A DNA stretch of 64,000 nt from Ischnura elegans (taxonomy: Eukaryota; Arthropoda; Insecta; Odonata; Coenagrionidae). This document shows positions 56,685 to 64,000 of this stretch, piece after piece (position 1 is the first letter of the stretch; the number at the start of each line of letters is the position of its first letter). Made by a program: the position numbers and the translations under genes. Under the pieces are notes generated by a model. That model did no database searches, was not told the DNA's origin, and saw only the letters and a program-made list of their open reading frames with translations. The stretch is from contig NC_060251.1 of assembly GCF_921293095.1 (NCBI RefSeq), positions 57,553,585 through 57,617,584 of the forward strand. Direction: 5' to 3'.

Positions 56685-57330
56685 GTATCTACGTCTACAT
56701 AAGACCCTGCGAGCCACCTCTAGGGTGTTTGGCAGGGAGTGATCAATCATCAGTATGCAGCATGCTATAGGATTCCTGCATGCACACCGCACGGTCCAAG
56801 AAAACGTTACGCACTCTAACAAAATATACTACCACATTCATGCAAAGGCAAAACTTGCCTACTGCTCATTAAGGTCGTCTGTCAATAAAGCTAGAACACA
56901 CGAAACACGCAGTTAGGTGCATGCGGATATATTACAGTGAAAATTACATTAGAATATAAGAAGTAGTATCAAAAGATGTTATACGCTTTCAAGGGTTTGT
57001 ATAAATCGAAAAAATCTTTCCTTGAAAACAGACAAAGAAGAGGAATCTTTCACGTCCTTTGGTATACTATTCCATAACCGTGCCCCAACAACAGAGAAGG
57101 ATTTTTCATAAGTGGTAGTTCTATATTGGGGGCTGATGAAAAAATCAGGAGCCATGCTATTCAAAATGTTGGGATTATTATTTCTGACAGAAAATTGCTT
57201 CAGGTAACTAGGCTGTTCAATTTTGAAAAGAGATAGGTATATACCAAGCAAGTATTTTCTCTTGGTTTTGGCCTTCAACCATACGAGACGGATGAAATAC
57301 TCATGCATACTCTATCTCATGAGTAGCCAT
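56685..57330 (-). pseudogene. LINE C-terminus with 3' end
   Basis: The minus-strand frame 57308-56979 is intact over 109 codons. It reads MHEYFIRLVWLKAKTKRKYL, LSLFKIEQPSYLK, then TTYEKSFSVVGARLWNSIP and SSLSVFKERFFRFI. YEKSFSV.GARLWNSIP...K is the standard end of Jockey/CR1-like LINE reverse transcriptases. The 3' untranslated region ends CCCTAGAGGTGGCTCGCAGG and TATGTAGACGTAGATACC at about 56685. The 5' part is missing. Confidence 0.7.
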
Positions 57331-58744
57331 AGAATTGTTCATCGTCTTGTTTGACTTTCCCGTCTTGAGGACTGTAACTCGCCGTATCGGAAGAATGACT
57401 ACCTATATTTTGACCATATTCTCCTGAATTTAATTTGGGTTTCCTCTTATTCCATCAACTTATTTAGACACATTTGACAAGCTGTCCGAATGACTGTCGA
57501 GCGTTCAATGTGGATGTTGAGTGAACGGGAAGAGAGAAATTTAGGTTGGTGAGTCTTGAGAGAGCTTCTGTCTTAGTCATAACTTGCATATGGTGTAACA
57601 TGATAGCATTATTTTTTTTCTAATTCAGCATACTTCCCACGAGATTTTTAAACGTTCGTAGTTAATATGGAACTCGGTCGGATTATGGTCATTATTTTTG
57701 GTGGGGGCGGGTCATTACTTTCTGCGGCGCATTGGTGATATGCAATAACTCCTAGCATTAATCCTCAGGGCTGGAACTACGGGTTTTGTCAGCAGGGGCA
57801 AGGGTCAGTCTGCCACCCCTTTTCCCTGATGCCCCCTCGTGTGTCAGATGTGGCCAGCACAAGTCATGAAACTTCATCCTGAAAACAATTTCGACGTAGC
57901 TAAGCCGAAAACCATGGAGAGAACTAAAATACTGCAAAGGTTGATTGAATTCTGAGAACCGATTTCGGACACTTCCCATGTGAGACTGATATATAAGCTT
58001 TCAGGTTCACCAACCCTATGTGTGTAAATCCTCAATCCATAGCCTCGGGTCTTTTGTTGTCGTCCCTTCGGCCGTGGCTGATAGCTTCTCATCCTAACGG
58101 TCACCCCAGAGCCATTGGCTACCTTTCGTTCGCCTGTCACCATTATCTTCGGATTGCGGTCTCCTTCTTGACATCACAAATGCCTTTTCCTGTCCTCCGC
58201 CTTCCTCAACCCTTTTCTTTGGGAAGTGATGGGCGGGGAAAACTTCAAGGCTTGCCTTTTCCCGATGTTTATCTCTCCCTTGTATCTGCTCAGCAAGATA
58301 ATTTCGAACAGGCGGCATTTAGGCCAAAGCAGCGTTAAGCTATTAGGTTGGATATGTTGACCTGAGTGTGGGAAAGTGCTCTTGAAAGTTATAAGTCTGA
58401 AAAGCCAATTTCATTTCGCTGTCGGCATTTCTGGTCAGCGCAGAAAGCATGAGATGTGATCCGGGTTCATTTGCCTTATTTATATATTTAATGTCGTCCT
58501 CTCATATATTCCGCGCATTCTTAATTCCGGAGGGACATACGGCGTAAATACATATATCACAAAAATTGCACCGTGTAAGCACCCACAATTGCGCAAATGC
58601 ATAAATGCATGCAGAGGAAATATCCAAAAAATGCCTACCCTTTTTTTTAATTTTGTGAATCTATTTGAGTTTGGTCCCCCCACGTACTTGCGCCGGTAAG
58701 TGCATTGCACAAACTCTGCTTTATGACAATTTCTTTTCCGAAAA
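57331..58744. other. no gene seen
   Basis: Mixed sequence. CAGGGCTGGAACTACGGG at 57768 followed by G-rich and C-rich runs is reminiscent of a hAT end but unpaired. Frames at 57758-58338 are short and overlapping. Confidence 0.35.
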
Positions 58745-59339
58745 ATGAATATAACATCTTGGAACCTGCCAGTTTTCATCTTTTTAAAATTTGAAAAAGC
58801 ATTTGATGGGGTGAACTGGGTAAAGTTAATCGATATTTTTAAGAGAATAGGTGTAGATTGGAGGGATGGGCGACTGATTCGTAATCTTTATAAGGCCCAG
58901 ACTGCGCAAATGAGGGTAGCGGACGGAGAAGCATGGGTGGGCAAGCATTGGCCGAGGAGTAAAGGCCGTTTTACACGGGGCACGGAATTGCGTAAGTTAG
59001 AGCTGCATTAATTTCTAAAATGGTGTGGAATTGCGCGAATGCATGAACGAAATCAGAACAGGGGCTATTTTGCCGTCTCGCATCCACGCATTCTCGCATG
59101 TGTTCTAGCAATTCACCGCTTTACACGACGCAATTTTGATTGCGCCTTCGCACGTACGTCAGATTGCGCAATTCCGTGTACCGTGTCAAACGGCCTTAAG
59201 ACAAGGTTGTCCTTTATCGCCGCTGTTTTTTAACGTATACGCTGAGGAGATGGTAAGAGAAGCGTGGGATGAGTTGGAAGCTGTATTGAGAGTGAGAGGA
59301 ATGTCGTTTAATCAACGCCATTCCCATAATAGGCAGTAA
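58745..59339 (+). pseudogene. LINE reverse transcriptase N-terminal half of palm, split by a miniature element
   Basis: Before the insertion: KFEKAFDGVNWVKLIDIFKR, IGVDWRDGRLIRNLYKAQ and VADGEAWVG. After it: RQGCPLSPLFFNVYAEEMV and REAWDELEAVLRVRG. FEKAFD and RQGCPLSP are reverse transcriptase motifs A and B of the recurrent LINE family. The frame is intact apart from the 234-bp insertion. The motif C region is absent here and found on the opposite strand at 59350-59660. Confidence 0.75.
58963..59196. mobile_element. PIF/Harbinger-like miniature element, 234 bp, nested in LINE
   Basis: The left end AGGCCGTTTTACACGG and reverse-complemented right end AGGCCGTTTGACACGG extend as CACGGAATTGCG, an inverted repeat of about 30 bp with three mismatches. 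TAA is duplicated at 58960-58962 and 59197-59199, the 3-bp target typical of PIF/Harbinger. Removing the element and one TAA restores the codons for G-V-R-Q-G-C of reverse transcriptase motif B exactly. Confidence 0.8.
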
Positions 59340-59349
59340 AGCAGGACTA

Positions 59350-59660
59350 AATTAAGGTACTTCGAGTATGGCAACATAATCATTTCTCGATATCGGTAAT
59401 CACATGGATATCTATGCCTGGATGCAATATTTTCGTTTTCCAGGATGAAATTTTTTATACCATCGCCTTGTGATCTTTTAATACGAATACATCTCCACTC
59501 GCGATGCTTCACAAAACCGCATTACCTTGGTCTTCTTGTGATTAATCTTCATCTCATACTCGCACCACTCGTATAACATATTCACTAAAGCCTGCAGTCC
59601 CCTCGCTGACTGGCTAATGAGCGCCTGATCATCCGCGAACCTTACCGATTTAATTCAATT
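59350..59660 (-). pseudogene. LINE reverse transcriptase motif C segment, inverted
   Basis: The minus strand reads IKSVRFADDQALISQSARGL, QALVNMLYEWCEYEMKINHK and KTKVM. FADD is the catalytic motif C. In an intact element this segment follows GMSF of the plus-strand fragment ending at 59339. The segment is open from motif C for about 55 codons before a stop. Either one copy suffered a local inversion, or two copies lie head to head. Confidence 0.7.
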
Positions 59661-61083
59661 CAATAGGTTTCTCCTGGAGATCATTTTGCGGTGAAATAGT
59701 TCAACAATTAAACAATGCAATTGGAAATTAATTTGACACATATCAGCTGGTAAAATTAACTCAATTTATTATTGAAATGTTGAGCAGGAGTACGGTAAAG
59801 GGAAATGGTAGCTATTGCATCATAAAAATTTTCATGTCGTAGATGTAGGGAATGGCCTATCCCTATGCCTGCTACGTCGTAGCAAAATCTATCAACAGAA
59901 TACATATCGTATTCCGATAAAACACTCGAGAAAAATAAAAAAACACACATGATAATAATACGCAGGAGATTAAATTACTAGGTCTACTCGATTATAGTAA
60001 TTAACAGCATAATAAATACCGTCGCAGTTTTTGTATTAATGGGTCACTCTAGAACCAGAGACTTTTCTTGGAATAGTCTTGGATTGCGTAACTAATTATG
60101 TTTCTCGATGAATTTGAAAAAGATATACCACTCTTAAGTCTTATCTCACGCAAATCTAGAGCCTATTGCATTTGATGAACATATCTTGCAGTACCATATT
60201 GCGTAAATTGTTATCATTCATCGCCTAAAATAATTAAATACAGAAAAGAAATCTGCCTCCGCCGCTATTCCGTGTCGGTGCGAAGATCACTGATTCAAAT
60301 TACGAGCCGGAATATAATATTAATTATCAAGGTATTTTTAACTTAAAATTTTTGAAATTTCTAGCATTGGGGAAAGGAAGAAATAATATTAGCGAATCAA
60401 TCAATCAGGGTGGTTAAACGGCGGGTAATCTGCTTCAGCAGTACTTTGTAACATATGTTTGCATTATAATAACTTAGTGTGCTCCTGCTGATTAAATTGA
60501 ATAAACAGGAGGAGGCCTGATCCCTAAGATTCTGTCCACTTTTAGTACACTTCTTTGTGTTGGAATTAAGCATTGGGTAATCATAGGTCTCAAGCTATTA
60601 GTAATAAATATCATCATTAAAACCATGAAAGTTTCTCTTTTGCGGACGTTAGTTACTGCGTGATTCAAAACAAGTACTACTCACATTGCTGTCTAAAACA
60701 TTTTTTAAATCATTGACATCTATATATAAGCTAAAGCATGATATGAGCACAGAAAGTCTGAATTTTTCACTCCTAATATTTTTCAGTGGACTCTTTATAC
60801 AGCCGATCTTATCTCCATTTTTGTGAAGTAAAAGGGATTTGATTCACAGCATTCATTTCATTAGAACTCAAAAAGTAGTGCGGCGACCGGCAAAAATTTG
60901 TTATTTTCGTAATAGTATTAAAAATTGTAACGAAAATCGTAACCCTTTTGTCGACACGGTGAATATATTTTAATATAGTAGTCTTTAGTCGATGAAGGAG
61001 CCATATTTCGAAGTTTCCGGTGAAATGAATTTTGTTTGTTTCTATGAATTACCTCATTAATGATTTGCATTAGTGGCTAGAAC
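59661..61083. other. no recognisable feature
   Basis: AT-rich non-coding sequence. Nothing was seen on either strand. Confidence 0.4.
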
Positions 61084-61693
61084 TAAATTTGAGTGTTACA
61101 AAAGTTGGCGGCTTAACGAGCGTTGAAGTCTCCATCGGTCGTTGAGGTTTCCCACCCGCCCGCGAGATGTCCTCCGTCGGCAGCGAGAGGCTCCCATCCT
61201 AGCCACCTGCCCACATTCCCCTACGCCCCCATGACAGCCCCTCTCCTCTGCGGGAGGCATTACGAGCGAGACCGCGAGGTTGGAAGACAAGAAGCTGTAG
61301 GAAAGCCGCCGGACTTCGGTGCACAGGCTGTAGTGTTTGGTCGCGGCAGCTGGTTTCGGCTCCGCTGCTTCAGTCTCGTTGTCTGAGCCGGGGAGTGCTC
61401 CGCGGACCGACCGGTGAAAGTTCTTACCTTCTCCCCCAAGGAGACCCATCGCGGCGAGATCTTATACAGAAGTGAAGTGAGTGGGGGGCTGTGCCCATGT
61501 GTGTGTGAGTGTGCAAGGCAGTTCGGAGGGTTCTTTTATTTCCTGGTCCGGCGGAGTGCAAGTGGATTGAGGCAAGGCTGAATGCGGAACCGTGTTTTCT
61601 ACCTGGAAGGTGTGGAGTCGTAACCACGAAGGCGTGTTATGGATCCCTGAACGCCGACAAGAAGTCTGGATTTAAAAGCGACTGAAACAGAAA
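61084..61693 (+). promoter_or_regulatory. candidate promoter and non-coding first exon
   Basis: An isolated GC-rich island in AT-rich surroundings. TTCAGTC at 61369-61375 matches the arthropod initiator consensus (TCAGT), with GGACC about 33 bp downstream. The island ends at AAA|GTAAGT (61693/61694), a consensus donor, after which the sequence becomes AT-rich and intron-like. No long start-codon frame is present on the plus strand, which would fit a 5' untranslated exon of a gene extending beyond the window. All of this is inference from composition and short motifs. Confidence 0.3.
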
Positions 61694-62676
61694 GTAAGTG
61701 AAGGAACTTTATGTGCTCTATGCTTGTGAAGGAAAAAACGACTTGGAAAATTTGCACCTGTACCTACTACCTTGCAAATGTGCTTGAATTCCGTTTTTGA
61801 GTCCTTAATTAAATAGTTAATGGCAAAAAATAATTAGCATGCGATCAATTGACCGAAAAAAAGAGCTTGGCATGGTGTACTTTTTTAAAATGGAAAAGCG
61901 TTCAATAAGACATTAGTATTCAAACTAGTATGACGGAATTTTGCAAAGGATAGTAAATTTTTAACTAATAACTCTGAACTCCAATGTCTACTAGGAGCAT
62001 GGATGTAAATAGTTGATCATAGTTTCCGAATCAAACTTTTTTGCTCGACGGTTTTAACTCATATCGTTGATGCAAAAATGCATGAACTTCGTTTCCTCGT
62101 TTTTTAACGTATTTTTCTATCTCTAAGGAGTATAAATTGTTTCTTAAGATAGCGTAAATGAAGCAAAAGCACACACACCGTGACGTTTTGGAAGGCTTGT
62201 TGACTTCTTGTACGCGCAACAATATGCTTGCCTTGAAGCTAAACTCATTCCCCTCGGGATATATTTCGTCAAATTGTCAGTGAACTCAGCTGAGCTCGCC
62301 GGACAATTTTACAAAGTACTACAAGCAAACACCATCGTCTGTGTATTTCTAAATTTACTTTAGTAAGCAAAAAAATCGTATTTGTATACGATTTGATCAG
62401 CAGTTGGCTAGATGTCCTTTGAAAAGTCATCTTACCCAAATGAGTATTTATGCCTTCAAATAATATTTTAACAGCACTGCTACGTTATGGTTAAAGATAT
62501 GACGCGAGAAACGGTCATCGACTTTCCTCCTGGTGATCTCAGGAAATAATTATTTATATTGCTCCGTAAGGTGAGTTGCGGATCTGCAGATTTATATAAT
62601 TCCTTACCGCCTCTTTAAATGACCTAATATATTCCTTACCATTAATCTTCTAATGCATAAAATAAAACGGGAACTT
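61694..62676 (+). other. AT-rich, intron-like sequence
   Basis: No coding or repeat signal was seen. If the donor at 61694 is real, this would be the start of a first intron. Confidence 0.3.
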
Positions 62677-62841
62677 TGTTGTATTTCGTTAATATTCTTA
62701 TTATTTGATTTTTAAGAAGCCATACAGATACAACCATTACAAGAACTTAATCAACAACAACAACAATATTTTACCGTAACATGGTAACCTATATAAACAT
62801 ATGAGAAACATTAAACATATGAGAAATTGCACTCTCTAACA
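62677..62841 (-). mobile_element. Ty1/Copia 3' long terminal repeat
   Basis: Directly after the polypurine tract (GAGGAGGAG, minus strand at about 62850-62842) the sequence starts TGTTAGAGAGTGC. A plausible end ACAACA occurs 165 bp later at 62677, giving the TG...CA termini of an LTR. It includes TATATAGG as a possible TATA element. The right-hand partner LTR is not in the window, so the far boundary is a best guess. Confidence 0.55.
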
Positions 62842-63440
62842 CTCCTCCTCAATTTCTCATTCATCTCTACCCTTATTTTTTAATTTTATTCATTTAACAC
62901 AATATACAACTTTACGTCATTAACCTTCAGTCAGACCAAGTTCTGCTCTGTGTTTTGAAAATTATGTATATGGTAACCCTTTGGTGAAAATATCTGCTAC
63001 TTGACAATCAGTAGGTATATATTGAACATCTAACAACTTCTTATTGACTAATTCTCTTACAAAATTACATTTTACATCAATATGCTTCATTCTCTTTTGA
63101 TCCCATTTTGACAAATAATTAATACAAGCTTGATTATCCTCATATATAACAATTGGATGTTTCACCTGAATTTTCAATTCAACTAGTAAATTATACAACC
63201 AAAGCAGTTCTGCAGTAGCTGAAGCTAGGGCATAAAACTCAGCTTCAGTAGATGAAAGTGCAACTGTGCGCTGTTTTCTTGAAGCCCAAACAACTGCATC
63301 TCCATAAACTTTGAAAACTTAGCCTGACACAGACTTTCTATCATTATGATTAGCATAGTCTGCATCAGCATATCCAACAACATTGCTAACTTGACGTGAC
63401 GAAATATGAAATCCATTTGCGTCGTCAATTGTTTAATCAT
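62842..63440 (-). pseudogene. Ty1/Copia polyprotein C-terminus (RNase H region)
   Basis: The minus strand reads GYADADYANHNDRKSVSG, a stop, VFKVYGDAVVWASRKQRTVA, LSSTEAEFYALASATAELLW, IVIYEDNQACINYL and MKHIDVKCNFVREL. It ends ADIFTKGLPYT, a stop, FSKHRAELGLTEG. GYADADYA, SSTEAE(F/Y), YEDNQ.(C/A) and KHID.(K).(H/N)F(V/I)RE are diagnostic of Copia RNase H. Two in-frame stops disable it. The 5' part is lost beyond about 63440. The polypurine tract and LTR follow. Confidence 0.85.
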
Positions 63441-63590
63441 AAATTTTCAAGCCATTATGTATTTGGTTTTCCATTTTCGTTTCCGGTGCTTATATTCAAT
63501 TTTTTTGAAGAAGTGGTTCATAATTTCCACGTTTTTCAATGTAAGTAATGTCTTTTTGGAACCATTCTTAAGCATCCATGCAATATGTAT

Positions 63591-63881
63591 CTAAATTTCT
63601 TTTTGACGTGCCATATATCGGTTATGTTTTCTATGTATCTGATCTATCATGGCAAATAAAGCATTATTATTAAGCATCCTCAAATTTCCTAGCCTCGATC
63701 TTGGGCATCCAATTTTGATTTTCTGTCTTGCAATTGTGTGCTTGAGCGCCGAGTACAGCCAATTCAGTTCTTCGTCGGTAAGAAAACGCTGCTTTGTGCA
63801 TTTCGCAATCGATTCAACCTCCAGGCGGCCCGTTTTTTGTCGGTTGAAACGGATCTCGGTGCTTCGAACCGAAGGGTGTGT
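63591..63881 (-). CDS. unrecognised open frame
   Basis: The minus strand is open for 96 codons between stops, without a starting methionine. It contains STEIRFNRQKTGRLEVESI and LTDEELNWLYSALKHTIA, then IKIGCPRSRLGNLRMLN. The composition is protein-like, and the frame begins just beyond the truncated Copia end. A pyrimidine-rich stretch precedes it, but the only acceptor-like AG would leave a stop in frame. It may be part of an unidentified transposon or an exon. Flanking bases to 64000 show nothing else. Confidence 0.2.
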   Translation of the reverse strand, partial: THPSVRSTEIRFNRQKTGRLEVESIAKCTKQRFLTDEELNWLYSALKHTIARQKIKIGCPRSRLGNLRMLNNNALFAMIDQIHRKHNRYMARQKEI

Positions 63882-64000
63882 TCAATTTCTACTTGGAGGA
63901 GGAAGCAAGACTCGCGAAAGGTCAAAGGTCTGAGTCGTGCATTACGCCCTCTTGCTTCTTTGTTCGCTTTCCCCTCATGTCCAATCGAATCTTTCGCTCT

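Noticed and set aside
1-64000. CRISPR array, bacterial operons, rRNA genes, defence systems
   Set aside because: No regularly spaced short repeats, no bacterial gene organisation and no rRNA-like segments. The content is that of an animal genome.

Overview
The window looks like an intergenic or intronic stretch of a large, repeat-rich animal genome, most likely an arthropod. It is AT-rich, has no gene-dense or operon-like organisation, and no complete conserved host protein can be read from it. What can be read is a graveyard of transposable elements: several non-LTR retrotransposon (LINE) families, a Penelope-like element with a GIY-YIG domain, a Ty1/Copia remnant, a mariner transposase remnant, hAT and PIF/Harbinger-type miniature elements, and tRNA-derived SINEs. 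This mix is typical of arthropods; the species is not identifiable from the sequence alone. Layout: 0-20 kb holds LINE tails, hAT-type elements (846-1451, 16456-17282, 17816-18115), tandem duplications and LINE 3' ends. 20-31 kb holds an RTE-like tail, a cluster of LINE 3' ends in opposite orientations (22505-23690), further LINE copies (24430-29617) and tandem arrays. 30-45 kb holds paired Penelope-type ends, a 390-bp direct repeat (34762 and 37436), a Penelope GIY-YIG remnant (42690-43420) and a LINE split by a hAT element. 45-64 kb is sparse, with a mariner copy split by a foldback element, a LINE split by a Harbinger-like element and partly inverted, and a Copia 3' end. The most coherent signal is a family of short foldback elements (2476, 8290, 15190, 25190, 30236, 32645, 53000, 56117, plus single-arm copies). 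Their arms carry a degenerate hammerhead-ribozyme-like core: CTGATGA-like box, a short stem II hairpin, GAAA, a short often palindromic stem III, and GTC. Stem II differs in sequence between arms and copies but usually stays paired. Four copies have 12-17 bp target-site duplications, and one of these sits inside the mariner transposase gene. This fits Penelope-like retroelements, whose terminal repeats are known to encode hammerheads. Host-gene evidence is weak but present: a 97-nt candidate coding exon with strong splice sites (47755-47851), a candidate minus-strand exon (28202-28364), and a GC-rich candidate promoter and first exon ending in a consensus donor (61084-61693). Repeat boundaries are by eye, and family names rest on motifs rather than database searches.
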